Of a stretch of DNA of 64,000 nt, positions 33,716 to 43,989 are shown in pieces. Source of the DNA: Candidatus Stoquefichus massiliensis AP9. GTDB taxonomy: Bacteria; Bacillota_I; Bacilli_A; Erysipelotrichales; Coprobacillaceae. A model generated the notes under the pieces. The model had not been told where the DNA came from. It saw nothing but the letters and a program-made list of their open reading frames with translations, and searched no databases. A program made the translations under genes and the position numbers. Location: contig NZ_HG005285.1 of the NCBI RefSeq assembly GCF_000455285.1, positions 251,184 through 315,183 on the forward strand, in the 5' to 3' direction. Within the stretch, counting starts at the first letter, position 1, and every line of letters begins with the position of its first letter.

Positions 33716-36661
33716 CTATGCAGTCTGTGCTAAATCAATCGCATCTTTTAATTTAACACTGACAAGTTTTGTAACACCCTTTTGTTGCATTGTCGCACCA
33801 TAAAGCAAATCGCATTCTTCCATTGTCCCTTCTCTATGTGTCACGACAATAAATTGTGTTTCACTTGAAAATTCTCTTAAATACTTTGCAAATCTTTCAA
33901 CATTTGCAACATCCAATGCAGCTTCAACTTCATCTAAGATACACATTGGTACGGGTCTTACACGTAAAATGGCAAATAAACATGAAATAGCAATCAAAGC
34001 TTTTTCTCCACCAGAGAATAATGTGATGTTCTGCACTGATTTACCTGGTGGCTGAACATCGATATCAATACCTGTTTCTAGAATATTATCTGGATCTGTA
34101 TACTTTAATTCAGCACGTCCACCACCAAATAAATTTCTAAAAACAATATTAAACTCTTTATTGATTTTCTCAAAAGTTTCACTAAATCGTGCCACCATAA
34201 TTTCATCCATTTCATCTATTGCTTTGAGTATACTATCCTGTGCACTAATCAAATCTAATCTTTGATTATTTAATGTTTCATAACGTGTAGAAACTTCTTC
34301 ATAATCTTCTATTGCCTGTAAATTGACATTTCCTAAAGAATCAATCTTATGGCGAAGTAAGCGTACTGTTTCTTTAGCTTCTCCCATGTTGATATTAGCA
34401 ACATATTCTTCTTTAGCAAACTCGTAAGTCATCTTATACTCATCATTTAAACGTAATAAATAATTTGATAATTCAGTTTCCTGTTTTGCTTTATTAACTT
34501 GTTTTTGGGTCATATCTGATTGAATTTCACGTAAATGAGAACGCGCAGCTCTTAATGTTTCTTCTAATTGATCATTCTGATTAACAAAACTCATACGTAA
34601 TTCACGTTTTGCCTGAATACTTTCAGTCAAACGATCACGACGTTTTTTTGCTTCATTTAATTCATTAATCAATTGATTATCTTCACTACCACTTTCAATT
34701 TCTGATAATTCAATGCTTCTATTGGTTAAACTTTCATACTCACTTTTAGCGACTTGTAACTCGCTTTTTTTATTTGTGACAACAACTTCTAATTTTGCAA
34801 ATGACATTTGCTTTTGTAAGAGATTGTGCGAAATCTCTCTTGCCATGTTATCTAGCTCATTTAATTTTGCTTTCTTTAATGAAATTTCCTTTTCCTGTGA
34901 ATTGATTACATCTTTAATCATCTCTAATTCACGTTTACTTGCAAAATTAGATGACTGCTGTTTATAACTTCCACCTGTTAAAGAACCACCAACATTTACA
35001 ACTTCACCATCTAATGTAACAATCTTATATCTAGCAAAAGTTGCTCTTGAAAGAGACGAAGCATGTTCAAGAGTATCTACCAAAATAATATTTCCTAACT
35101 GGTTGGATACAACCGATGCAATAGTTGGATCATAACGTACAAAATCACTCATCGTACCCAAATAGCCATCAAAGTTCTGACAAACAATCATATGTTCTTC
35201 ACGCACTGTTCTTGGTTTCATAATTTCAACTGGTAAAAAAGTTGCACGTCCTGATTTATTATCCTTTAAAAAGCGAATAGCACCTCTCGCATCAACATCA
35301 GTTTTTGTAACAATGAACTGAACAGCATTTCCTAATGCTGTAGCAAGTGCTGTTTCATATTCAGAATCACTTTCTAATAAATCGCCTAGGACTCCTATCA
35401 CACCACTCAGTGATTCTTTAGCTTTCATAACAGAACGAACACCATAACTATAACCTGATTTATTTTCAACAATATCAATCAGCTGCTCTTTACGATTACG
35501 ATTATTATGTAGCTGTAAATTTAAATTCTCAATATTCTGCCTTAAATTGACCATTTCAGCACGATTTCTTTCTTGGGAAGCTTCTAAATCTAATTTTTCT
35601 TCTTTTGTTTCATGATAACGTTTCACACGGTCATTATATTCATTAACTGCATCTTGCAAAATTGCTTTTAATTGTGCAATACGTGCTTCTAAGTCCTCTT
35701 TATCAGTATTTTCTAAGATATGTTTACGATTGGTATCAATCTCTACTTTTTGTGTTTCCAACTCATTGACATTGTTCATTGCAGTCAAGAGTTGTCCTTG
35801 TAACCCATTGACTTCCTGATCTAAATCATACATTTTCTTTTTCAATGTTTCATTTTGTTGTTCATTTAATAAGATTTGCCCTTCTATTGTGACTTTTTCT
35901 TGATCTAATGAATCTAAAGATGTATTGAGTTCTTTTAATGATGTAGAAAGATTCTCTATTTCTTTCACCAATACACTCACTTCAATGGATTGTAATTGAT
36001 CTTTAAGATCTAAATAAACTTCTGCCTTTTCTTTTTGTCTTTTTAATGGTGATATTTGTTTCTCTAATTCTAAACAAATATCCTCAACACGATCTAAATT
36101 ATCCTGAGTTCTTTCTAATTTACGAATTGACTCCAATTTACGTTTTTTATACTTCGCAACCCCTGCAGCTTCTTCAAACATACCTCGTCTTTCTTCTGGT
36201 TTACTATCAGCAAACGACGAAATATTTCCTTGTGATATAATAGATAAAGAATCTCTTCCCAAACCAGTATCCATAATTAAATCTACAATATCTTTTAAAC
36301 GACATGGTTCCTTATTAATTAAATATTCAGCTTCATTATTTTGACGATATAGACGCCTAGTAATTTCAACTTCATTATAATCAAAATTCATAAATCGATC
36401 TTCATTATCAAATACTAATGTCACTTCAGCAACGCTCTGTGGTTTCCGATCCTCACTTCCATTAAAAATGACATCAGACATATTAGATCCACGTAACGAT
36501 TTAACTGACTGTTCACCTAAAACCCATCTAACAGCATCACTAATATTAGATTTTCCACAGCCATTAGGTCCAACTATCCCTGTAATACCTGGTTGAAACT
36601 CAATTACCGATTTATCAGCAAATGACTTAAAACCATGTAATTCTATCCTCTTTAAATACAT
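33716..36661 (-). CDS. smc: SMC chromosome condensation ATPase, short-armed
   Basis: Full SMC layout: Walker A GPNGCGKSNISDAVRWVLG at residue 30-48, Q-loop SIISQGNISSF, coiled coil, hinge (about 400-560; GVIGVLGDLL, GRATFLP, VNVGGSLTGG), return coiled coil, signature LFSGGEKALIAI and Walker B CILDEVEAALDV. At 981 residues it is about 200 shorter than B. subtilis SMC (1186). The loss is symmetrical in the two coiled-coil arms while head and hinge are intact, so the protein is probably functional with shorter arms. It is the first gene of smc-ftsY-ylxM-ffh. Confidence 0.96.
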   Translation of the reverse strand: MYLKRIELHGFKSFADKSVIEFQPGITGIVGPNGCGKSNISDAVRWVLGEQSVKSLRGSNMSDVIFNGSEDRKPQSVAEVTLVFDNEDRFMNFDYNEVEITRRLYRQNNEAEYLINKEPCRLKDIVDLIMDTGLGRDSLSIISQGNISSFADSKPEERRGMFEEAAGVAKYKKRKLESIRKLERTQDNLDRVEDICLELEKQISPLKRQKEKAEVYLDLKDQLQSIEVSVLVKEIENLSTSLKELNTSLDSLDQEKVTIEGQILLNEQQNETLKKKMYDLDQEVNGLQGQLLTAMNNVNELETQKVEIDTNRKHILENTDKEDLEARIAQLKAILQDAVNEYNDRVKRYHETKEEKLDLEASQERNRAEMVNLRQNIENLNLQLHNNRNRKEQLIDIVENKSGYSYGVRSVMKAKESLSGVIGVLGDLLESDSEYETALATALGNAVQFIVTKTDVDARGAIRFLKDNKSGRATFLPVEIMKPRTVREEHMIVCQNFDGYLGTMSDFVRYDPTIASVVSNQLGNIILVDTLEHASSLSRATFARYKIVTLDGEVVNVGGSLTGGSYKQQSSNFASKRELEMIKDVINSQEKEISLKKAKLNELDNMAREISHNLLQKQMSFAKLEVVVTNKKSELQVAKSEYESLTNRSIELSEIESGSEDNQLINELNEAKKRRDRLTESIQAKRELRMSFVNQNDQLEETLRAARSHLREIQSDMTQKQVNKAKQETELSNYLLRLNDEYKMTYEFAKEEYVANINMGEAKETVRLLRHKIDSLGNVNLQAIEDYEEVSTRYETLNNQRLDLISAQDSILKAIDEMDEIMVARFSETFEKINKEFNIVFRNLFGGGRAELKYTDPDNILETGIDIDVQPPGKSVQNITLFSGGEKALIAISCLFAILRVRPVPMCILDEVEAALDVANVERFAKYLREFSSETQFIVVTHREGTMEECDLLYGATMQQKGVTKLVSVKLKDAIDLAQTA

Positions 36662-36677
36662 AGATTCAAATCCTTTC

Positions 36678-38066
36678 TTAAGAATGATTATCTTTCTTAA
36701 TTAATCTTTCACCAATATGGAAAGACCTCACTTGAGGAAGTCTAACAATAAACTGGCTTCCCCCATCTTCTCTTGATTTTACATCAATCGTTCCCTGATG
36801 CAAATCAATAATTCTTTTAACGATAGATAATCCTAAACCATTACCTTCCACACTTCTTGACTTATCTTGTCGATAGAATCTTTCAAAAATATGTGAAATA
36901 GCCTCCTTACTCATTCCAACTCCAGTATCCTGAATTGTCACTTCAACTTCTTTAGAAGTCTTTTTGATAGAAATTGTCACAACACCATTATCATTGGTAT
37001 ATTTAATTGCATTATTCACAAGATTAATCCAAACTTGTTCTAATCTAGATTCATCTGCTTCAATAATAACATCATTTTTAGGAATATTAAATTCAATTTC
37101 AATATTCTTACTCATTGCTAAATTATCCTGTGTTTCAATTACACGATTCAATTGTTCTATAAGTGAAAATTCACTTGTTTCTATTTTAACATCCTCACCA
37201 TCTAAAATCGTCAACTGTAACATATTTTTAGAAAGTGTAGAAAGTCTTTTGCTATGAAATAAAATAATATCAGCATACTTTTGTCTTTGTTCATCAGTCA
37301 GTTTCTCATTCTTTAAAATCGTTGCAAAACCTTGAATAGCAGTTAAAGGTGTCTGAAACTCATGAGAAACATCAGAAATAAACTGCTGTCGTGTTTCTTC
37401 TTGTTTAGCTAATTGTTGGGCCATCTGATTAAAACTGCGATTTAAACGAGCAATTTCATCATTTCCTGAATAATTAACACGCACACGATAATTTCCCTTA
37501 GATAATTCATTAGTAGCTTTATTCAAACGTGAAATAGGTTTAACAATAATATCAGCAATAACTAAAAAAGTAATACTACCAGCAATCAACATACAAAATA
37601 CTGCAATCATTGCCGAATCAACAAAAACCATTTCTTTTTTTCCAATATCTTTTTGAACAAAAACAATATACTCTTGTCCATTCACTTCAAAAGACTTTGC
37701 TAATTTACGCATAGAAGAATCACGTAAAGAAATCGTTTTGCCAAGATTCTCTTCCAATAACTGATGTTCTTTTGTCGTTAATTGTCGTCCAGATAAAGTC
37801 CCATAAACTTCCTTATGACCCTGTGTCTCGATAAAAAAACTCACTTCTGAAGTAGACGCATAGCCACTTAAAACCTTAGGAAGATTATCATTATCAATCA
37901 TTGCTAAAAAATCAGCAATCAATTCTGTTGAATTATTTAATTCTTCAACTGTTAATCTTCCTAATTCATCTGAATTTTTACGTAATGAAAAATATCCTGC
38001 AATTGAAAAACTAAAAAGAATACTTGCTAGAAAACCTAAAATCAATTTTCCATAAATGGATTTCAT
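36678..38066 (-). CDS. HAMP-type sensor histidine kinase
   Basis: This 462-residue kinase has transmembrane helices at about 8-26 and 150-175 flanking an extracytoplasmic sensor of about 120 residues. A HAMP domain follows (KPISRLNKATNELSKGNY), then the HisKA box FISDVSHEFQTPLTAIQGF and the HATPase with NLVNNAIKYT, DTGVGMSKE, GNGLGLSIVK. It resembles WalK/PhoR/ResE-type kinases. Its start overlaps the regulator stop by four bases. Signal is unknown. Confidence 0.92.
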   Translation of the reverse strand: MKSIYGKLILGFLASILFSFSIAGYFSLRKNSDELGRLTVEELNNSTELIADFLAMIDNDNLPKVLSGYASTSEVSFFIETQGHKEVYGTLSGRQLTTKEHQLLEENLGKTISLRDSSMRKLAKSFEVNGQEYIVFVQKDIGKKEMVFVDSAMIAVFCMLIAGSITFLVIADIIVKPISRLNKATNELSKGNYRVRVNYSGNDEIARLNRSFNQMAQQLAKQEETRQQFISDVSHEFQTPLTAIQGFATILKNEKLTDEQRQKYADIILFHSKRLSTLSKNMLQLTILDGEDVKIETSEFSLIEQLNRVIETQDNLAMSKNIEIEFNIPKNDVIIEADESRLEQVWINLVNNAIKYTNDNGVVTISIKKTSKEVEVTIQDTGVGMSKEAISHIFERFYRQDKSRSVEGNGLGLSIVKRIIDLHQGTIDVKSREDGGSQFIVRLPQVRSFHIGERLIKKDNHS

Positions 38067-38737
38067 TGTTCAACCTCAATCTTATACCCTAATCCTCTCA
38101 CAGTAACAACCTTAAAACCAGGCAAATGACCTAAGTTCTCTCTAATACGCTTGATATGAACATCTACTGTACGATCAAACCCGTCATAATCCATTCCCCA
38201 TATTTTTTCAATTAACTGTTCACGTGTGAAAATCTGATTCGGATTTTTAGCCAATTCAAAAGCTAATTCAAATTGTTTAAGTGGCAGATGAATAGTTTCA
38301 TCAAGATAACGAATTTCATATTTATCACCATCAAATACAACATCTTTAATTTGAACTATATTTTGACTATTAATGCTATAACGTTTTAAAATTGTTTTGA
38401 TTCTTGCTAATAGTTCATCTGGATCAAATGGTTTTGTCACATAGTCATCAATTCCCAAAGAAAATCCTCTTAATTTATCCGTAGATTGTGATTTTGCTGT
38501 TAACATAATCACAGGAATATCTTTAAATTCCTTCATTGATTCAACCAACTGAAAACCATCCATCACTGGCATCATAATATCTACAATAGCTAAATCAATA
38601 TATTCATTCTCAAGTATTTCTAAAGCATCTTCACCATTAGATGCTTCCATAACAGAAAATCCTTCTTTATCCAAATAAAAACGAATCAATTCCCTAATAT
38701 GCTCTTCATCATCAACAATTAAAATTTTAGATTTCAT
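38063..38737 (-). CDS. OmpR/PhoB-family response regulator
   Basis: The start is at ATG 38737 (MKSKILIVDDEEHI) behind GAGGTG. The 224-residue regulator has the receiver acidic pair DDE, phospho-Asp in AIVDIMMPVMDG, TAKSQSTDK, and a C-terminal winged helix with QLIEKIWGMDYDGFDRTVDVHIKRIRENL and VRGLGYKI. It is paired with the kinase downstream by overlap. Confidence 0.94.
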   Translation of the reverse strand: MKSKILIVDDEEHIRELIRFYLDKEGFSVMEASNGEDALEILENEYIDLAIVDIMMPVMDGFQLVESMKEFKDIPVIMLTAKSQSTDKLRGFSLGIDDYVTKPFDPDELLARIKTILKRYSINSQNIVQIKDVVFDGDKYEIRYLDETIHLPLKQFELAFELAKNPNQIFTREQLIEKIWGMDYDGFDRTVDVHIKRIRENLGHLPGFKVVTVRGLGYKIEVEQ

Positions 38738-38824
38738 GATTATACACCTCAATTCATTTTGTAATTATATCATAATTACAAATAAATTCCTATAATTATC
38801 AAGAGATTTGATTGACAAACCAAG

Positions 38825-38853
38825 AAAAACAGTATCCCATAATGAGATACTGT
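38825..38853 (-). terminator. Terminator after the Sel1 gene
   Basis: ACAGTATC (38829-38836) pairs with GATACTGT (38846-38853). Five T follow on the minus strand. It lies just after the Sel1 gene stop and before the two-component operon. Confidence 0.75.
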
Positions 38854-38858
38854 CTAAC

Positions 38859-41800
38859 TTAGTGTTTATTTCTTTTAAAAATTGAAAAACCTTTTTTAGT
38901 TTGTGACTTTGATTCAATTTCTTCCATTAATTCTTTTGCATCATTAATTTCACAATCAATCGCTTTTTGACACCATTCTTTAGCTAGTTTTAGATCAATA
39001 TCAGTACCTTGCCCATAAGTATAAGCACGAGCTAAATTAAGATAGGCATGCTCATCTTCACCTTTGGCGGCAGCTACAAAAAGTTTATAAGCTTCGTCAA
39101 AATCAATCTTAACACCATCGCCTTCTTTATAACATACACCTAAGTTATTCATCGCACCATAATGTCCACGTTCAACAGCCTGGTGATAATATTCAATAGC
39201 TTTATCCATATTGCGATACTCTTCCTCTGCTTCAAAATCATATAAAACAGCGAGATTGTACATTGCTGAAACATGACCTTTACTAGCAGCTATAGTAAAA
39301 TATTCAATCGCTTTTGATGTGTCTTTTTCTACACCTAGTCCCGATTTGTAGAGATTTCCCAATGCATAGTATCCTCTTGAAAAATCAGCCTCTTTCGCCT
39401 CAGTATAATATTCTATAGCTTTTTGAAAATCTTTTTCAACTCCACGTCCAACTTCATACATATAACCAAGAGATATACAGGCATCTAGATAACCTTGCTC
39501 ATAAGCTTTTGTGTAATATTCTATAGCTTTTGTATAATCAACTTCATTCGCAATACCAAATTCATAGAAACGACCAACATTGAAATAACCACGAGCTGAT
39601 CTTGCATTTGCTGCCCTTTGATAATATTCAAGTGCTTTTTGTAAATCTACTTCTAATCCAATACCATCTTCATAACAACAAGCTAAATTACATAACGCAG
39701 GTGGATAAGAAGCATCTGCTGCTTCCTTGTATAAAGCAACTGCTTTTTCTTCATCCACTTCACCGGCTCTTCCTAATTCATAAAACAAACCTAAATTTGA
39801 TAAACCTCTTGGATAATGAGTTGCAGCAGACATTTCATAGTATTCTTTGGCCTTTTGCATATCTTCTTCAACACCAATTCCATTTTCATAACAATAACCC
39901 AAGTTACACTGAGCGACTTCATCACCTAAATCAGCTGCTTTTTGATAATATTCTACAGCTTTTACAGGGTCACACTCTACTCCTGTTCCTTCTTCATAAA
40001 ACAACCCTAAATTGCATAAGGCACGTGTATAATTATATTGGGCTGCCTGTTCATATAATTCCTTAGCTTTTTCATAATTAGGTTCACCTTCAAGTCCTTG
40101 TTCATAAAGATAACCCAAATTACATAAAGCACGTAAGTTGTTTTGTTGACAAGCCAATTCATAATATTCTCTTGCTTTCTCAATATCACGTTCTACTCCA
40201 ATTCCAACTTCATAACAGTAACCAATATTACATTGTGCAATATCGTATCCTCTATCAGCCGCAATCATATAAACTTCAAAAGCTTTCTTTTCATCAATTT
40301 CTGTTCCAATTCCTGCCTCATAACAATAACCAAGATTTGTTGTTCCACGTAAGTTTCCACCAGCACTTGATTTCTGGTAATAGGAAAAAGCTTTTTCTAA
40401 ACTTCTTTCACAACCCAATCCATGTTCATAGAAATATCCAATCGTACACATAGCAATTGGATCACCAAGATCAGAGGCCTTGTTATAATAATCAAAAGCT
40501 TTTTGTGGATCCTTTTCAACCCCTACACCTTCATCATAGAAATATCCCAGATTACAAAGGGCACGTGTGTAATCATATTGAGCTGCCTGTTCATAAAGTT
40601 CTTTGGCTTTTGCAAAATCAGGTTCACCATCAATTCCTTGTTCATATAAGAACCCTAAATTACATACTGCTCGTAAATTATTCTGAGTAGCAGCACGTTC
40701 ATAATAATATTTTGCCTTTTGAAGATTTTTTTCAACACCAATACCTACTTCATAACAGTATCCCAAATTACAAATAGCAACATCATAATCTAAAGCCGCT
40801 GCTTTTTCATATGTCTCAACTGCTTTTTGGGGATTAACTTCAGTTCCTATTCCAGCTTCATAACAATATCCAAGATTTGTCATACCACGTAACCTACCCG
40901 CATCACTTGACTGTTGATAATATTCAAAAGCCTTTTGTAAATCAACTTCACAACCAATTCCATTTTCATAATAGAATCCAAGCGTACATAAAGCACCAGA
41001 ATCTCCATAACCTGCTGCTTTTTCACAATATTGAAAAGCTAAATCTTCGTTTTTGTCTACACCTATACCATTTTCTAAATAATAAGAGTATTTACACATA
41101 GCATAAACGTAGCCAATATCTGCACTGCGTTTTAAATATTCCATAGCTAATGGCATATTTTCATCTTCAATTAGCTTTCCATATGACATCATGGCACGTG
41201 GATAACCCATATTTGCACTTCTTAAATAAAGTTCTTTGGCTTTTTCAATATCTGTTTCTACTCCAATACCCATTTCATAACAATAGCCCAAATAACAATG
41301 CGCTGGTGCATAATTACGATCTGAAGCCTGCTGATACCAATAAACAGCTAATTCAGCATTCTGTTCAACACCTTCACCGGCTTCATAGAAATAACCTAAT
41401 TGTAACTGTGCAACTTCTAATCCTTCATTAGCAGCTTCCTGATACCATGATGCTGCCATACTTAAATCTTCAGGTACACCGACTCCATATTCATAACAAT
41501 AACCCACACTATATTTAGCTTGTGTAAATCCATAATCTGCAGCTTGTTTATAATGTGTCATCGCTTTAATTTCATCTTTGTCAACACCTTTACCAAAGCA
41601 ATAACATTCTCCTAAATAATAAAGCGCACGAGGATGATTTTTAGCAGCCGCTTTTTCAAAATATTCAAAAGCTTTTTCTAAATTCACTTCACAGCCAATT
41701 CCTTCATAACAGCAATATGCAAAATTACAAGCTGCCACTTCATCATCTAAATCAGCTGCCTGCTGATAATAGGCAACAGCTTTTTCTTTATCAATAGGTG

Positions 41801-42317
41801 TTGCTAATCCAACCTCATGCATATAACCAAGAGAACAAATAGACTTTGCATGATTTGTGCGAGCTGCTTTTTGATATAATTCAAAAGCACGATATTCATC
41901 TTGAACACGTTCTGTTCCATTCATATATTTTAATGCTAATTGAAATAAATCTTCTTCTAACAAAGGTGTTTCTTCATCTTCAAGATGAGAAATAACAGAT
42001 AATAAACAAATATCAGTACCTATAATCTGATTATCATTTTCAATATAATAGTGTTCTTCTTTTAAATATGGAGAATGAGATAAATCAGGAAATGCACTCA
42101 CATCATATTTCATCATCACATCATATACATTTCTTTCAATTTCACTTTCCTGACAAAGAACAGTCTTCACTTTCATCAATGCATATTCATTTTCACTGCC
42201 ACGATCATCAACTAGATAAACCCATGCCATATCATCATAATTCATTGCAATAAAATCTACTTTCCATTGTCCAAACAATGGCTCATACATCTTCAAACGA
42301 TCCATTAATTCATTCAT
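38859..42317 (-). CDS. Giant Sel1-repeat protein, 1152 aa
   Basis: A unique N-terminal domain of about 125 residues is followed by roughly 27 tandem Sel1-like repeats of 36 residues, each of the form LGYCYExGIGVExDxxKAxEYYxxAA, and a short basic tail. Sel1 repeats form alpha-solenoids that scaffold protein complexes. There is no signal peptide, so it is cytoplasmic. Start ATG 42317 follows GGAGGGG. The N-terminal part (beta-rich, with ALMKVKTVLCQE) loosely recalls a kinase N-lobe but this is not supported further. It lies 122 bases upstream of the two-component regulator and downstream of the 551-aa membrane protein. Confidence 0.88.
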   Translation of the reverse strand: MNELMDRLKMYEPLFGQWKVDFIAMNYDDMAWVYLVDDRGSENEYALMKVKTVLCQESEIERNVYDVMMKYDVSAFPDLSHSPYLKEEHYYIENDNQIIGTDICLLSVISHLEDEETPLLEEDLFQLALKYMNGTERVQDEYRAFELYQKAARTNHAKSICSLGYMHEVGLATPIDKEKAVAYYQQAADLDDEVAACNFAYCCYEGIGCEVNLEKAFEYFEKAAAKNHPRALYYLGECYCFGKGVDKDEIKAMTHYKQAADYGFTQAKYSVGYCYEYGVGVPEDLSMAASWYQEAANEGLEVAQLQLGYFYEAGEGVEQNAELAVYWYQQASDRNYAPAHCYLGYCYEMGIGVETDIEKAKELYLRSANMGYPRAMMSYGKLIEDENMPLAMEYLKRSADIGYVYAMCKYSYYLENGIGVDKNEDLAFQYCEKAAGYGDSGALCTLGFYYENGIGCEVDLQKAFEYYQQSSDAGRLRGMTNLGYCYEAGIGTEVNPQKAVETYEKAAALDYDVAICNLGYCYEVGIGVEKNLQKAKYYYERAATQNNLRAVCNLGFLYEQGIDGEPDFAKAKELYEQAAQYDYTRALCNLGYFYDEGVGVEKDPQKAFDYYNKASDLGDPIAMCTIGYFYEHGLGCERSLEKAFSYYQKSSAGGNLRGTTNLGYCYEAGIGTEIDEKKAFEVYMIAADRGYDIAQCNIGYCYEVGIGVERDIEKAREYYELACQQNNLRALCNLGYLYEQGLEGEPNYEKAKELYEQAAQYNYTRALCNLGLFYEEGTGVECDPVKAVEYYQKAADLGDEVAQCNLGYCYENGIGVEEDMQKAKEYYEMSAATHYPRGLSNLGLFYELGRAGEVDEEKAVALYKEAADASYPPALCNLACCYEDGIGLEVDLQKALEYYQRAANARSARGYFNVGRFYEFGIANEVDYTKAIEYYTKAYEQGYLDACISLGYMYEVGRGVEKDFQKAIEYYTEAKEADFSRGYYALGNLYKSGLGVEKDTSKAIEYFTIAASKGHVSAMYNLAVLYDFEAEEEYRNMDKAIEYYHQAVERGHYGAMNNLGVCYKEGDGVKIDFDEAYKLFVAAAKGEDEHAYLNLARAYTYGQGTDIDLKLAKEWCQKAIDCEINDAKELMEEIESKSQTKKGFSIFKRNKH
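39810..40889 (-). repeat. Two adjacent 540-bp supra-repeats inside the Sel1 gene
   Basis: Residues 477-656 and 657-836 form two consecutive 180-residue units, each of five 36-residue Sel1 repeats in the same internal order. For example, RGMTNLGYCYEAGIGTE is matched by RGTTNLGYCYEAGIGTE exactly 180 residues later, followed by GYCYEVGIGVE, LYEQG-[ID/LE]-GEP and RALCNLG units. The next unit starts with RGLSNLG in the same phase. This indicates duplication of a five-repeat block. Confidence 0.8.
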
Positions 42318-42333
42318 GTTATCCCCTCCATCA

Positions 42334-43989
42334 TTATTTTATTTGAATAGATGAAACTGTCTGACTAGATGCTTCATCATCTACATATTCAATTGTTACT
42401 TCACTTCCACTCTTTAATAAAGGTAAACCACTATTTAAAGAAATAGGTGCAATAAATGTTTTCTTTTCACCCTCTAATTCAAAATAATACTGTGAATTTC
42501 CATTCACAACTGCCTCTTGAATAGCAGTGATTTTTGCAGTAACAGTCTTTGTATCAAAATCAACCTTGACCTTGCCATTATCACTCAATAACTGATAATA
42601 TCCTTTTTCAGCCTCAGCAACACTATCACCAACTGAAACAATCTGATAATTTTCAACACTTACAAAGGCATATTTTTTCACTAAACCAGCACTATCTTTT
42701 AAAGATAAGAAATAAGTTGGCTGTCCACCTGCGTTAATCAAAATAGGGAAAGTCGCTGTATACTTCAAGTTCTGAACTTTACCTTCAGCGGAAGACATAG
42801 CCGAAAATTCTTCAGCACCACTAATTGCATAGTATTTAGATTCTTTTGTACGCATATTGATTAATGCAAATCCAACATTTGATGCATCACTTGAAACAGA
42901 TGTTAAACCTGTATATAAATAAACATCATCATTTAATGCAATATAGTTATATCCATCAGTTGGTTTTAATACACCCTTTTGTGAAAAGATTGTATTAAAG
43001 TAACCATTTGTATATTTACCCCAATTTTCTAATTGTGTTAATAATAAATCAGAAGGATAAACACGATCAACCCATGTAGGCACTTTATCTATATCATAAT
43101 ACTGACTGCTACCATCAATTGCATCAACCAAAATAGCACCAGTAATATCTTTGCCACCAAACAAACCAATTTTATAAGTATATGTTGGTGCTATCCAATA
43201 AGGATGCCCATCATCATTAATTTCAAATGTTGGTGTTTCTACCATCTTTGTAGGATAATGAAGACGAATATGACGATTAATATTTCTAAAGAATAAATCC
43301 GAATGAGAATATTTCATTCCCTCTTCTAAACGAACAACTTCACTTTCTTGGGTTACCATATCAACACGAATATAGGCAGGTAATCCTTCACCATGATTAG
43401 TAAACCATTTAATAAAATCACTATATGAAATCGTTGTCACTCTAAACGGTTTATCTTTATAATTGATTTGCCCATATTCATCATCAACTTCAAACTGTGA
43501 AACATAATCCACAATTTCTCCCATCTTACGATCACCTAAACGCTCAGCACTATCTTTATCAACAACTGGAATAGACTGATAATTCACTTTTTCATTATCA
43601 GCAAAGAAATCAGCTTCTTTATCCACATCTAATTGTTTTTGATAACTTGATGCATGAAAGATAGGTGAACTAATGAGTTGTCCAATAAAAACATAAGCCA
43701 TTAAAATGGCCGCAACTCCAAGAATTGTTTTATTCACTTTATCAAAAGAAGCATTAAATAAACTTCTTAAACCAATAAAAATTATCAAACAGAAACTTAA
43801 GAAAAAGACAAAGTCTGGTGATCTTAAGTTAACTGGCAATAATGTAAAATATTCTGCAATTATAAAGAAAATAAATACAATCACAAGTGCTTTCACTGTA
43901 CCCATCTTGCGTGGTGTGCGATTCTTAAAAAAATCTCCGTGCTGATTTTCAGTCACTCTCCCAAAAAACTTTTCAAATATTTTATCCAT
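42334..43989 (-). CDS. Large membrane-anchored protein of unknown function
   Basis: This 551-residue protein has a short cytoplasmic N-terminus and three hydrophobic helices at about residues 30-50, 58-76 and 88-108. A large extracytoplasmic region of about 430 residues, beta-rich and without cysteines, follows, ending in a small OB-like barrel (KTVTAKITAIQEAVVNG to the C-terminus). It contains IAPTYTYKIGLFGGKDITGAILVDAIDG, suggesting tandem PepSY-like modules, but that is tentative. Start overlaps the nrnA-like gene by eight bases. Related proteins are widespread in Firmicutes without known function. Confidence 0.65.
   Translation of the reverse strand: MDKIFEKFFGRVTENQHGDFFKNRTPRKMGTVKALVIVFIFFIIAEYFTLLPVNLRSPDFVFFLSFCLIIFIGLRSLFNASFDKVNKTILGVAAILMAYVFIGQLISSPIFHASSYQKQLDVDKEADFFADNEKVNYQSIPVVDKDSAERLGDRKMGEIVDYVSQFEVDDEYGQINYKDKPFRVTTISYSDFIKWFTNHGEGLPAYIRVDMVTQESEVVRLEEGMKYSHSDLFFRNINRHIRLHYPTKMVETPTFEINDDGHPYWIAPTYTYKIGLFGGKDITGAILVDAIDGSSQYYDIDKVPTWVDRVYPSDLLLTQLENWGKYTNGYFNTIFSQKGVLKPTDGYNYIALNDDVYLYTGLTSVSSDASNVGFALINMRTKESKYYAISGAEEFSAMSSAEGKVQNLKYTATFPILINAGGQPTYFLSLKDSAGLVKKYAFVSVENYQIVSVGDSVAEAEKGYYQLLSDNGKVKVDFDTKTVTAKITAIQEAVVNGNSQYYFELEGEKKTFIAPISLNSGLPLLKSGSEVTIEYVDDEASSQTVSSIQIK

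Noticed and set aside
39602..41431. Several open frames on the plus strand across the Sel1 gene
   Set aside because: They are antisense shadows of the repetitive Sel1 coding sequence, His/Leu-rich, without RBS; the minus-strand gene explains the region.
38859..42317. Regularly spaced DNA repeats that might suggest a CRISPR array
   Set aside because: The period is 108 bp (36 codons), the repeats are degenerate and continuously coding; no short identical repeats with unique spacers.
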